Assembly (NCBI GenBank): GCA_024235855.1
Contig: JACKLN010000002.1
Span: 319,581-383,580 of the forward strand
Length of the DNA stretch: 64,000 bases
Direction of reading: 5' to 3'
From: Burkholderiaceae bacterium
Lineage (GTDB): Bacteria; Pseudomonadota; Gammaproteobacteria; Burkholderiales; Burkholderiaceae_C
Below the pieces are notes generated by a model that was not told the DNA's origin, ran no database searches, and saw only the letters and a list, made by a program, of their open reading frames with translations. A program made the position numbers and the translations under genes. Position 1 is the first letter of the stretch. Each line of letters opens with the position of its first letter. Shown here piece by piece: positions 50,653-59,179 of this stretch.

Positions 50653-51519
50653 CTACTTCAGGACCTCGGGTGTTACCGCGCGGTGGAAGCCGTCGAACGG
50701 CACCGAGCGCGACGTGGCCGGGATCGGGAAGATCTCGCTGCCCAGGGAAGCGGCGCCGTCGATCTGCAACGTCACGCCGCTGACGAAGGCCGCCGCCGGC
50801 GACAGCAGGAAGACGATGGCGGCGGAGACCTCGGCCTCCACGCCCATGCGGCGCAGCGGCACGTGCTCCTTCAGGCGCGGGATCAGCGCCTTCATCGCGC
50901 CGCCGTACGTGTCCATGCCGGAACTGGCGATCCAGCCCGGGGCCACCGCATTGACGCGCACCCCGGCGTGTGCCCATTCATAGGCCGCCGTCTGCGTGAG
51001 GTTGCTCATGCCGGCGCGCGCGGCGCCACTGTGGGCCATGCCGGGCATGCCGTTGCGGAAGTCGGCCGTCATGTTGACGACGGCGCCGCCGTGCTGCGCC
51101 ATGGCCTGGTTGAAGACCTCGCGCATCATCAGGAAGCCGCCGGTGAGGTTGTTGGCCACCACGGCGTCGAAACCCTTCTTGCCAATGGCCGCCATCGGCG
51201 CCGGAAACTGGCCACCAGCGTTGTTGACCAGGCCGTTGACGGGGCCATGGGCCTGCACCACCGAGGCCACGGCCGCCTTGACCGCGTCCTCGTCACGGAT
51301 GTCGAAGGCACGGGTGTCGACGTGGCCGCCGTCTTCGCGGATCTCGGCGGCCACGCGGTCGAGCTTGTCTAGGCTGCGGCCGCTGATGACCACCATGGCC
51401 CCCAGCGCAGCCAGTTCGTGCGCCACGCACCGGCCGATGCCGCTGCCGCCGCCGGTGACCCAGTGCACCTGGCCGCTGAACAACCCTGGACGGAAGACGC
51501 TGCGGTAGCCCGAAGTCAT
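50653..51519 (-). CDS. Short-chain dehydrogenase (AtuB/AtuG-like or 2,4-dienoyl-CoA reductase-like)
   Basis: 288 residues. NAD(P)-binding motif VTGGGSGIGR, then NNAGGQFPAP. The active-site region has no classic YxxxK: the expected tyrosine zone is SGAARAGMSNLTQ, a variant seen in 2,4-dienoyl-CoA reductase-like SDRs. A start at ATG 51519 fits the family (GLFSGQVHWVTGG). It heads the leftward acyl-CoA operon and faces the MerR gene. Possible promoter TTGACG (51555-51550), 17 bases, TTCAAT (51532-51527) would give an almost leaderless message. Confidence 0.85.
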   Translation of the reverse strand: MTSGYRSVFRPGLFSGQVHWVTGGGSGIGRCVAHELAALGAMVVISGRSLDKLDRVAAEIREDGGHVDTRAFDIRDEDAVKAAVASVVQAHGPVNGLVNNAGGQFPAPMAAIGKKGFDAVVANNLTGGFLMMREVFNQAMAQHGGAVVNMTADFRNGMPGMAHSGAARAGMSNLTQTAAYEWAHAGVRVNAVAPGWIASSGMDTYGGAMKALIPRLKEHVPLRRMGVEAEVSAAIVFLLSPAAAFVSGVTLQIDGAASLGSEIFPIPATSRSVPFDGFHRAVTPEVLK

Positions 51520-51540
51520 GCCGACGATTGAAGTCGAGGG

Positions 51541-51554
51541 TGACGTTAACGTCA
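51541..51554. promoter_or_regulatory. Palindromic operator of the MerR-family regulator (LiuR-like)
   Basis: TGACGTTAACGTCA, a perfect 14-base palindrome between the divergent SDR and MerR genes. Its form matches the TTGACGTTAACGT-type sites described for LiuR-family MerR regulators of branched acyl-CoA catabolism. It overlaps the possible -35 box of the leftward operon. Confidence 0.72.
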
Positions 51555-51617
51555 ACCAGATTCCGTCTAGGGGATTGCCCGAGCAACTGGGGAAGAGGCG
51601 GCCGCTACGATGGCCGC

Positions 51618-52097
51618 ATGGATTCCGTTCAGGCCCCCGGGCGTCGGCGCACGGCACGTTCGGCCAGCCAGGCGCAGGCGGTGATCGCCTCGCATCGCGC
51701 CGACGACGCCGGCCAGCTGTTCGGCATCACCGAGCTGTGCACCGAGTTCGGCATCACGCTGCGCACCATCCGCTTCTACGAGGACAAGGGGCTGCTCAGT
51801 CCGCGCCGCGTCAACGGTGCACGGGTCTACACCCGGCGTGACCGCGCACGTCTGGCGCTGATCCTGCGCAGCAAGGCCATCGGCGCCACGCTGGAGGAGA
51901 TCCGGCACTACCTGGACCTCTACGGCACGCACGGCGAGGGACGGCAGCAGCAGCTGCAGTGGGTGCGCGAACGCACCGACGTGTCGATCGCCGAACTGGA
52001 AGCCAGACGCGCCGCCATCGACGCCACGCTGGCCGAGCTGCGGCTGATCAACACCGAGGTGCGCACGCAGCTCGCGAGGATGGAGAAGCCCACATGA
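51618..52097 (+). CDS. MerR-family regulator of acyl-CoA catabolism (LiuR-like)
   Basis: 159 residues from ATG 51618. The winged-helix motif is FGITELCTEFGITLRTIRF with the MerR YEDKGLL. A coiled dimer helix follows (AELEARRAAIDATLAEL), and there are no metal-binding cysteines. A 14-base palindrome lies 64 bases upstream, between this gene and the SDR gene, so it probably controls both operons. Its ATG-containing stop overlaps the next acyl-CoA dehydrogenase start (ATGA). The effector is likely an acyl-CoA. Confidence 0.88.
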   Translation: MDSVQAPGRRRTARSASQAQAVIASHRADDAGQLFGITELCTEFGITLRTIRFYEDKGLLSPRRVNGARVYTRRDRARLALILRSKAIGATLEEIRHYLDLYGTHGEGRQQQLQWVRERTDVSIAELEARRAAIDATLAELRLINTEVRTQLARMEKPT

Positions 52098-53245
52098 CCC
52101 TGCCGCTGCTGCCGTCGCCCTGGATGACCGAGGAGCACCACGCGCTGGCCAACAGCGTGGCACGCTACATCACCGAGCGCTGGGTGCCGCGCGCGGCCGA
52201 GTTCCGCGAGGCGGGCCGCATGCCGGCCGAGGCCTGGCGCGACGCGGCGGCCAACGGCCTGCTGTGCGTGTCGACGCCGGCCGAGTACGGCGGAGGCGGC
52301 GGTGACTTCAGCCACGAGGCGGTGATCCTGCTCGAACAGTCGCGCGCCAACTGCTCGGGCTGGGGCGGCGGGCTGCACTCCGCCATCGTCGCGCCCTACG
52401 TGCTGCACTACGGCACCGAGGCGCAGAAGCAGCGCTTCCTGCCGCGCCTGTGCAGCGCCGAGCTGATCGGCGCCATCGCGATGACCGAGCCGGGCACCGG
52501 CAGCGACCTGCAGGCGATCCGCACGACCGCACGCAGGGATGGCGACCACTACGTGCTCAACGGCGCCAAGACCTTCATCACCAACGGCCAGAACGCGAAC
52601 GTGGTGATTGTCGTCGCGCGTACGGGTGGCGAGGGCGCCAAGGGTGTCTCGCTGCTGCTGGTGGAGACCGAGCAGTCGCCCGGCTTCCGCCGCGGCCGCC
52701 AGCTCGACAAGATCGGCCTCAAGTCGCAGGACACCTCGGAGCTCTTCTTCGACGACGTGCGCGTGCCGGCCGCCAACCTGCTGGGCGAGGCCGAAGGGCA
52801 GGGCTTCTTCCAGTTGATGCAGCAGCTGCCGCAGGAGCGGCTGATCATCGCGCTGCAGGGCATCGGCGCCATGGAGCGTGCGCTGGAAGAGACCGTGCGC
52901 TACGCCAAGGAGCGCAAGGCCTTCGGGCGCCCGATCTGGGACTTCCAGAACACCCGCTTCAAGCTCGCCGAGGTGCAGGCCACGGTGCTGGCCGCGCGTG
53001 CCTTCGTCGACGCCTGCATGGTGGCGCACCTGAAGGGCGAGCTCGACGCCGCGCGTGCCGCGCTGGCCAAGGCCTGGGTGTCCGAGCAGCAGGGTCGGGT
53101 GATGGACGAATGCCTGCAGCTCTTCGGCGGCTACGGGTACATGATGGAGTACCCGATCGCCGAGCTCTTCGTCGACGCCCGCGTGCAGCGCATCTACGGC
53201 GGCACCAACGAGATCATGAAGGAGCTGGCCTCGCGCTCCATGTGA
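52094..53245 (+). CDS. Acyl-CoA dehydrogenase (long-chain / FadE-like)
   Basis: 383 residues. FAD-binding block AMTEPGTGSDLQ, ITNGQNAN, then KAFGRPIWDFQNTRF. The end reads RIYGGTNEIMKEL, so it lacks the YEGT glutamate and belongs to the LCAD/IVD-like branch. It is the second gene of the rightward operon with MerR, aldehyde dehydrogenase, thiolase and FadB-like genes, giving a complete beta-oxidation turn. Substrate chain length or branching is not determined. Confidence 0.9.
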   Translation: MTLPLLPSPWMTEEHHALANSVARYITERWVPRAAEFREAGRMPAEAWRDAAANGLLCVSTPAEYGGGGGDFSHEAVILLEQSRANCSGWGGGLHSAIVAPYVLHYGTEAQKQRFLPRLCSAELIGAIAMTEPGTGSDLQAIRTTARRDGDHYVLNGAKTFITNGQNANVVIVVARTGGEGAKGVSLLLVETEQSPGFRRGRQLDKIGLKSQDTSELFFDDVRVPAANLLGEAEGQGFFQLMQQLPQERLIIALQGIGAMERALEETVRYAKERKAFGRPIWDFQNTRFKLAEVQATVLAARAFVDACMVAHLKGELDAARAALAKAWVSEQQGRVMDECLQLFGGYGYMMEYPIAELFVDARVQRIYGGTNEIMKELASRSM

Positions 53246-53265
53246 GCATCCTGTGAGGTGACACG

Positions 53266-54687
53266 ATGAATCCCACCGACCTTCCCCTGGCCGAACGCCT
53301 GCAGTCCGCACTGGCGCTGCAGCGCGCGGCCTACCACGCGCACCCGGTGCCGAGCTACGCCGAGCGCGTGGACGACCTCAAGCGCCTGCGCGCCTTCCTG
53401 CTCGAGAACCAGGCCGCCATCGAGGCCGCCATCAGCGCCGACTACGGCCACCGCTCGCCGCACGAGACGCGGCTGGCCGAGCTGGTGCCGGCGGTGGACG
53501 GCGTCAAGCACACCCTCAAGCACCTGAAGCGCTGGATGAAGCCGCAGCGGCGCCATGCCGACTGGATCAGCTTCCCGCTGGCGAAGAACCGCGTGATCCC
53601 CCAGCCGCTGGGCGTGGTGGGCGCTATCGTGCCCTGGAACTTCCCCATCAACCTGAGCTTCGTGCCGCTGAGCGCCATCTTCGCCGCCGGCAACCGGGCG
53701 ATGGTGAAGATGAGCGAGAACTCGCGCCGACTGGCTGCGCTGCTGATTGAGAAGAGCCCGCAGTACTTCCCGCCGGAGAAGCTGCAGTTCTTCGACGAGA
53801 CCGGTGGTGTCGGTATAGCCTTCTCGCAGCTGCCCTTCGACCACCTGCTGTTCACCGGCAGCGGCACCACCGGCCGCCTGGTGATGGCTGCGGCGGCGAA
53901 GAACCTGTGCCCGGTGACGCTGGAGCTGGGCGGCAAGTCGCCGGCCATCGTGGCCGACGACTTCCCGCTCGCCACCGCGGCCGAGCGCATCCTCTTCGTC
54001 AAGTGCCTGAACGCCGGCCAGATCTGCACCACGGTGGATCACGCCTGGCTGCCGCAGGGCAAGCTCGAGGACTTCGTGCGCCTGGCGAAGCAGCAGGTGC
54101 CGCGCATGTTCCCGTCGCTGGCCTCGGCCGACTACACGTCGATCATCGACGTGCGCTCGTTCCAGCGCCTGCTCGGTGCGCTGGACGAGGCGCGCGAGAA
54201 GGGCGCACGCATCGTGCCGCTGCTGCCCGGGCCGACCTTCGACACCGCCACGCGCAAGATCGCGCCGCACCTGGTGCTGGACGCGCCGGCCGACTGCGAA
54301 CTGATGCGGCGCGAGATCTTTGGCCCCATCCTGCCGCTGCGCGGCTATCGCTCGCTCGACGAGGTGATCGCGGCGGTGAACGCCGGCGACCGGCCGCTCG
54401 CCGTCTACCCCTTCAGCCACGACACCGCCGTGGTGCAGCGCGTGCTGGAGCAGGTGATGTCGGGCGGCGTCTCGGTCAACGACGCGCTGATGCACGTGGG
54501 CCAGCACGACCTGCCGTTCGGCGGTGTCGGCCCGTCGGGCATGGGCCACTACCACGGCCGCGAGGGCTTCGAGACCTTCTCCAAGCTGCGGCCGGTGTTC
54601 CACCAGGCGCCGGTGTCGGCGCTGAAGTTCTTCGGCCCGCCCTACGGCGCCCGCATGGATGCCCTCCTGAAATTCCTCATCCGATGA
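53266..54687 (+). CDS. Aldehyde dehydrogenase (coniferyl/fatty aldehyde dehydrogenase type)
   Basis: 473 residues. Catalytic Cys254 in NAGQICTT and Glu220 in TLELGGKSP; VPWNFPINLSF and FTGSGTTGRL bind the NAD cofactor. It lacks the ~30 N-terminal residues of class 1/2 enzymes and ends LKFLIR, like CalB and class-3 fatty aldehyde dehydrogenases. It could oxidise citronellal, geranial or a fatty aldehyde to the acid before CoA activation. It follows the dehydrogenase by 20 bases and precedes the thiolase by 7. Confidence 0.9.
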   Translation: MNPTDLPLAERLQSALALQRAAYHAHPVPSYAERVDDLKRLRAFLLENQAAIEAAISADYGHRSPHETRLAELVPAVDGVKHTLKHLKRWMKPQRRHADWISFPLAKNRVIPQPLGVVGAIVPWNFPINLSFVPLSAIFAAGNRAMVKMSENSRRLAALLIEKSPQYFPPEKLQFFDETGGVGIAFSQLPFDHLLFTGSGTTGRLVMAAAAKNLCPVTLELGGKSPAIVADDFPLATAAERILFVKCLNAGQICTTVDHAWLPQGKLEDFVRLAKQQVPRMFPSLASADYTSIIDVRSFQRLLGALDEAREKGARIVPLLPGPTFDTATRKIAPHLVLDAPADCELMRREIFGPILPLRGYRSLDEVIAAVNAGDRPLAVYPFSHDTAVVQRVLEQVMSGGVSVNDALMHVGQHDLPFGGVGPSGMGHYHGREGFETFSKLRPVFHQAPVSALKFFGPPYGARMDALLKFLIR

Positions 54688-54694
54688 GACTGCC

Positions 54695-55900
54695 ATGAGT
54701 CACGCCTACATCTACGAGCACGTGCGCACGCCGCGCGGCAAGGGCAAGAAGGACGGTGCGCTGCACCAGGCCACGCCGGTGTGGCTGCTGCGCACGCTGC
54801 TGCAGGCCATGCAGCAGCGCCTGGACCTGGAGACCGCGCTGGTGGACGACGTGGTGCTGGGCTGCGTGACGCCGGTGGGCGAGCAAGGCGCCGACATCGC
54901 GCGCACCGCAGTGCTGGACGCCGACTGGGCGCAGACCGTGGCCGGTGTGACGCAGAGCCGTTTCTGCGCCAGCGGGCTGGAATCGGTGAACCTGGCCGCG
55001 GCCAAGGTGCTCAGCGGCTGGGAGGACCTGGTGGTGGCCGGCGGCGTCGAGAGCATGAGCCGCTGGACCATGGGCAGCGACGGCGGTGCCTGGGTGATGG
55101 ATCCCCGCGTCAACCAGAAGCTGGGCTTCGTGCCGCAGGGCGTGGGTGCCGACCTGATCGCCACGCTGGAAGGCTGGGACCGCGGCGACGTCGACGCCTT
55201 CGCGCTGCGCTCGCACCAGCGCGCCGCGGCGGCGCGCGCCGAGGGCCGGTTCGACCGTGCCGTGGTGCCGGTGCGCGACATCGCCGGCCTGATGCTGCTC
55301 GACCGCGACGAGACGATCCGCCCCGACGCCAGCCTGGACGGCATGGCCGGGTTGAAGCCCTCGTTCGCGCAGATGGGCGCGATGGGCTTCGACGCCACGG
55401 CGCTGCGCAAGTACACCACCGTGGAGCAGATCCGCCACGTGCACCACGCGGGCAACAGCAGTGGCATCGTCGATGGCGCGGCGCTGATGCTGGTGGGCTC
55501 GGAGGAGGGCGGCCGCAAGGCGGGCCTGAAGCCGCGGGCCCGCATCCGCAGCGCAGCCGTCATCGGCAGCGAGCCGACCATCATGCTCACCGGCCCCACG
55601 CCGGCGTGCCACAAGGCGCTGGCCAAGGCCGGCATGACGGCCCGGGACATCGACCTCTTCGAGATCAACGAGGCCTTCGCCGTGGTGCCGATGAAGACCG
55701 CGCGCGACCTGGGCGTGGACCTGGACCGCGTCAACGTCAACGGCGGCTCGATCGCGATGGGCCACCCGCTGGGCGCCACCGGCTGCATCATCCTCGGCAC
55801 CCTGCTCGACGAGCTGGAGCGCCGTGACCTGAACACCGGCCTGGCGACGCTGTGCGTCGGCGGCGGCATGGGCATCGCGACCATCATCGAAAGGGTCTGA
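54695..55900 (+). CDS. Acetyl-CoA acyltransferase (thiolase, FadA-like)
   Basis: 401 residues. Nucleophile Cys91 in QSRFCASGL; NEAFAVVP carries the His/Asn pair and MGHPLGATG and CVGGGMG the later active-site residues. It cleaves 3-ketoacyl-CoA with CoA. It lies directly before the FadB-like gene, with a 2-base gap, which is the reverse of E. coli fadBA. Confidence 0.93.
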   Translation: MSHAYIYEHVRTPRGKGKKDGALHQATPVWLLRTLLQAMQQRLDLETALVDDVVLGCVTPVGEQGADIARTAVLDADWAQTVAGVTQSRFCASGLESVNLAAAKVLSGWEDLVVAGGVESMSRWTMGSDGGAWVMDPRVNQKLGFVPQGVGADLIATLEGWDRGDVDAFALRSHQRAAAARAEGRFDRAVVPVRDIAGLMLLDRDETIRPDASLDGMAGLKPSFAQMGAMGFDATALRKYTTVEQIRHVHHAGNSSGIVDGAALMLVGSEEGGRKAGLKPRARIRSAAVIGSEPTIMLTGPTPACHKALAKAGMTARDIDLFEINEAFAVVPMKTARDLGVDLDRVNVNGGSIAMGHPLGATGCIILGTLLDELERRDLNTGLATLCVGGGMGIATIIERV

Positions 55901-55902
55901 AG

Positions 55903-58038
55903 ATGGACAAGGCTGTGACCCTCGAACTCGGCGCCGACGGCATCCTCGTCGCCACGATGAACCTGCCCGGCCGGCCGATGAACGTCGTCGGCGACCCGTT
56001 GATGGCCGGCATTGCAGAGGCCGCCGAGCGCCTGGCGACGGACCCGGCCGTGAAGGGCCTGATCCTGGCCAGTGGCAAGGCCGATTTCTGCGCTGGCGGC
56101 GACCTGGACAACATGTTCACCTGGACGCGCCCAGAGCAGGCCTTCGAAGGCTCGATGGCCATGAAGCGCGTGTTGCGCCGCATGGAGACCACGGGCAAGC
56201 CGGTGGTGGCCGCCATCGCCGGCCATGCGCTGGGCGGCGGGCTGGAGATCGCGCTGGCCTGCCATGCGCGCATCGTGCTCGACGACCCGAAGCTCAAGCT
56301 CGGCCAGCCCGAGGTCAAGCTCGGCCTGCTGCCCGGTGGCGGCGGCACCCAGCGCCTCTCGCGTCTGGTGGGCCAGCAGGCGGCGCTGCAGATCTGCGCC
56401 GAAGGCAACGATATTGCGCCGGCCAAGGCGATGCAGATGGGCCTGGTGACGGAACTGGCGCAGGACCGCGACGACCTGATGTTCAAGGCGCGCACGTGGT
56501 GTGCCACGCACGAGAAGAGCCAGCAGCCCTGGGACGCGCCGAAGTTCCGCTGGCCGGGCGGTGATTCGCGTTCGCCGGCGTCGGTGCAGATGTTCTCGAT
56601 TGCGCCCTCCATCGCGTCGGCCAAGAGCTGGGGCAACTACCCAGCAGTGCAGCACATCATGAGCTGCGTGTTCGAAGGCGGGCTGCTGGACTTCGACAGC
56701 GCCTGCGAGATGGAGAGCCGCTACTTCGCCGCCTGCGTGATGTCGCCGGAATCGAAGGCGATGATCGGCACGCTGTGGTTCCAGCTCAATGCCATCAAGA
56801 AGGGCGCGTCGCGCCCCACGGGCCCGGCCAAGACCAAGGTGAAGAAGCTCGGCATCCTGGGGGCCGGGATGATGGGCGCGGGCATCGCCTACGTGTCGGC
56901 CCGGGCGGGCATCGACATCGTGCTGCTCGACACCTCGATGGAGGCGGCCGAGAAGGGCAAAGCCTACAGTCACGGTCTGCTGGACAAGGCCGTGAAGAAG
57001 GGGCGCAGCACCGCCGAGCAGCGCGACGCCCTGCTGGCGCGCATCACGCCGACGACCGACTACGCCGCGCTCGACGGCTGCGACCTCGTCATCGAGGCCG
57101 TGTTCGAGGACCGAGCCATCAAGGCCGACGTCACGGCCAAAGCCGAAGCCGTGATCGCACCGACGGCGGTGTTTGCGTCCAACACGTCCACGCTGCCGAT
57201 CACCGGGCTGGCCAAGGCCAGTGCACGGCCGGCGAACTTCATCGGCCTGCACTTCTTCAGCCCGGTGGACAGGATGCCGCTGGTGGAGATCATTGTCGGC
57301 CGGGAGACCTCCGACGAGACGTTGGCCAAGGGCTTCGACTATGTGCTGCAGATCGGCAAGACGCCGATCGTCGTCAACGACAGCCGCGGCTTCTACACCA
57401 GCCGGGTGTTCGCCACCTACGTGATGGAAGGCATCGCGATGCTGAAGGAGGGCGTGCACCCGCGCAGCATCGAGGTGGCCGGCCTGCAGGCCGGCATGCC
57501 GATGCCGCCGCTGGCGCTGCAGGACGAGGTGAGCCTGAGCCTGTCGATGCACGTGGCCGAGCAGACGAAGAAGGACCTCGCTGCCGAAGGGAAGACGCCG
57601 TCGGAGCACCCGGGCATGGCGGTGATCCGCCAGCTGTGCGAGGCTGGCCGTATCGGCAAGAAGGCGCGCCAGGGCTTCTACGACTACACCGACGACGGCA
57701 AGCGCCTGTGGCCGGGTCTGGCCGAGTTGTTCCCGGTGGCGGCCAGCCAGCCGGACCAGCACGAACTCGTCGACCGCCTGATGTTCGCCCAGGCCAACGA
57801 GGCGGCCCGCTGCCTGGAAGAGGGCGTGCTGCGCTCGGTGGCCGACGGCAACATCGGCTCGATCTTCGGCTGGGGTTTCGCGCCGTTCCGGGGCGGGGCG
57901 CTGCAGTTCATCGACACCGTGGGCGTGGCGGCCTTCGTGGCGCGGGCGCGCGAACTCGCGGCCGCGCATGGGCCGCGCTTCGCGCCGGCAGCGATGCTGG
58001 TGCGGCTGGCCGAGGCCGGGGGGCGGTTGAACAGCTAG
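55903..58038 (+). CDS. Bifunctional enoyl-CoA hydratase / 3-hydroxyacyl-CoA dehydrogenase (FadB/FadJ-like)
   Basis: 711 residues. The N-terminal crotonase half has CAGGDLDNMF and ALGGGLEIALACH, plus QPEVKLGLLPGGGGTQR. The dehydrogenase half starts with LGILGAGMMGAGIAY and has HFFSPVDRMPLVEII and SRGFYTSRVF. The ATG 55903 follows the thiolase stop by 2 bases, preceded by a weak purine stretch. It completes the beta-oxidation cycle in this operon. Ends 44 bases before the toxin-antitoxin pair. Confidence 0.94.
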   Translation: MDKAVTLELGADGILVATMNLPGRPMNVVGDPLMAGIAEAAERLATDPAVKGLILASGKADFCAGGDLDNMFTWTRPEQAFEGSMAMKRVLRRMETTGKPVVAAIAGHALGGGLEIALACHARIVLDDPKLKLGQPEVKLGLLPGGGGTQRLSRLVGQQAALQICAEGNDIAPAKAMQMGLVTELAQDRDDLMFKARTWCATHEKSQQPWDAPKFRWPGGDSRSPASVQMFSIAPSIASAKSWGNYPAVQHIMSCVFEGGLLDFDSACEMESRYFAACVMSPESKAMIGTLWFQLNAIKKGASRPTGPAKTKVKKLGILGAGMMGAGIAYVSARAGIDIVLLDTSMEAAEKGKAYSHGLLDKAVKKGRSTAEQRDALLARITPTTDYAALDGCDLVIEAVFEDRAIKADVTAKAEAVIAPTAVFASNTSTLPITGLAKASARPANFIGLHFFSPVDRMPLVEIIVGRETSDETLAKGFDYVLQIGKTPIVVNDSRGFYTSRVFATYVMEGIAMLKEGVHPRSIEVAGLQAGMPMPPLALQDEVSLSLSMHVAEQTKKDLAAEGKTPSEHPGMAVIRQLCEAGRIGKKARQGFYDYTDDGKRLWPGLAELFPVAASQPDQHELVDRLMFAQANEAARCLEEGVLRSVADGNIGSIFGWGFAPFRGGALQFIDTVGVAAFVARARELAAAHGPRFAPAAMLVRLAEAGGRLNS

Positions 58039-58046
58039 TCCCTCAA

Positions 58047-58075
58047 TGGACTTTTGTATTCATGGGGTCCATAAT
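58047..58075 (+). promoter_or_regulatory. Promoter of the Xre/RES operon
   Basis: -35-like TGGACT (58047-58052), 17 bases, -10 CATAAT (58070-58075). Transcription would start near 58081-58083, at or next to the ATG, so a leaderless message is likely. Confidence 0.5.
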
Positions 58076-58088
58076 AGGACCCATGAAT
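58058..58088. promoter_or_regulatory. Operator palindrome over the -10 box and start codon of the antitoxin
   Basis: ATTCATGGG (58058-58066) mirrors CCCATGAAT (58080-58088); an inner TCC/GGA pair flanks ATAATA. The right arm contains the antitoxin ATG. This is the expected place for autorepression by the antitoxin or the complex. Confidence 0.72.
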
Positions 58089-58508
58089 GCATTGCTCGAT
58101 CCGGTCTCTTCTTCGGCCGTGCCGCCGGTGGGGCCGGCACAGATGGCCGCTGCGGGCCTGCGCGCCTTCGTTCGCATCGCCGACGCCTGGAAACTCAGCG
58201 TGGACGAGCAGATCCGCCTGCTGGGCGAGCCGCCGCGCTCCACCTTCTTCGCCTGGCGCAAGCATCCGGAGAAGGCCAACCTGTCGCGCGACACGCTGGA
58301 GCGCCTGTCCAACCTGCTCGGCATCTGGAAGAGCCTGCAGATCCTGCTGCCCGATGCCGCTGCCGCCGACGCCTGGGTGCGCCAGCCCAACGGCGCCGCG
58401 CCCTTCGGCGGCCGCGGCGCGCTGCAGCACATGCTCGGCGGCAACGTCAGTGACCTGAACCTGGTGCGCCGCTACCTGGACGGCGTGCGCGGCGGCGGCT
58501 GGTCTTGA
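58083..58508 (+). CDS. Xre/MbcA/ParS-type antitoxin
   Basis: 141 residues. It resembles the antitoxins of RES toxins: a helix-turn-helix-like N-terminal region (VDEQIRLLGEPPRSTFFAW, then LSRDTLERLSNLLGIWKSL) and the C-terminal MbcA/ParS toxin-binding part (GGRGALQHMLGG). It should repress its own operon through the palindrome at 58058 and neutralise the downstream toxin. The next gene starts at its stop codon. Confidence 0.85.
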   Translation: MNALLDPVSSSAVPPVGPAQMAAAGLRAFVRIADAWKLSVDEQIRLLGEPPRSTFFAWRKHPEKANLSRDTLERLSNLLGIWKSLQILLPDAAAADAWVRQPNGAAPFGGRGALQHMLGGNVSDLNLVRRYLDGVRGGGWS

Positions 58509-59179
58509 CGGTGGCCGCTCCGCCGAAGCGCCGCGTGCACTGGCAGCCGGCCTGCCGCATCGTGCCCACGCGCCACCCCTCGGTCTACCTGTTCGACCGC
58601 GTGGCCGACGCCGCCGACTTCGACGCGCTCTACGCGCTGGAGGCGCTGACCAACGAGCGTGTGCGCGACGAGGTGGGCGACATCGCCCGCGTGCCCGAAG
58701 CCGACCGCGTCTACGGCCCCGGCAGCGGGCCCATCATGGCCGCCTTCACGCACGTGAACCCGCTGGGCAGCCGGTTTTCCAGCGGCGACGTCGGCGTCTT
58801 TTACGCCGCCCATCACCGCGAGACGGCGATTGCGGAGACGGCGTTCCACCATGCCCGCTTCCTGGCGGCCACCGGCGAGCGGCCCATGCACCTGCCGATG
58901 CGGCTGTACCGGGTGGACGTGGACGCCAGCCTGCATGACCTGCGCGCCGGCTTCGACGCCGAGCACGAACCCGCCGACTACGGCGCCGCACGCGCCCTCG
59001 GTGCCCGGCTGCGTACCGACGGGTCGGCCGGTGTGGTCTACCGCAGCGTGCGCCACGCCGGCGGTGAATGCGTCGGGCTGTTCCGCCCGCGCGGCGCCGC
59101 GCGCTGCGTGCATGCCGCCGTCCTGCTCTACGCCTGGGACGGGCAGCGCTTCAGCGACATCTACGAGAAGGTGTCGTGA
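58505..59179 (+). CDS. RES-domain toxin
   Basis: 224 residues from TTG 58505, which overlaps the antitoxin stop; GTG 58511 is an equally possible start. RES toxins degrade NAD+ or ADP-ribosylate a target. The conserved RES line VGVFYAAHHRETAIAETAFH is present, as is GVVYRSVRHAGGECVGLF. The toxin and antitoxin are coupled by the start/stop overlap. It lies between housekeeping genes, so it may be a stable resident module. Confidence 0.88.
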   Translation: MTVAAPPKRRVHWQPACRIVPTRHPSVYLFDRVADAADFDALYALEALTNERVRDEVGDIARVPEADRVYGPGSGPIMAAFTHVNPLGSRFSSGDVGVFYAAHHRETAIAETAFHHARFLAATGERPMHLPMRLYRVDVDASLHDLRAGFDAEHEPADYGAARALGARLRTDGSAGVVYRSVRHAGGECVGLFRPRGAARCVHAAVLLYAWDGQRFSDIYEKVS

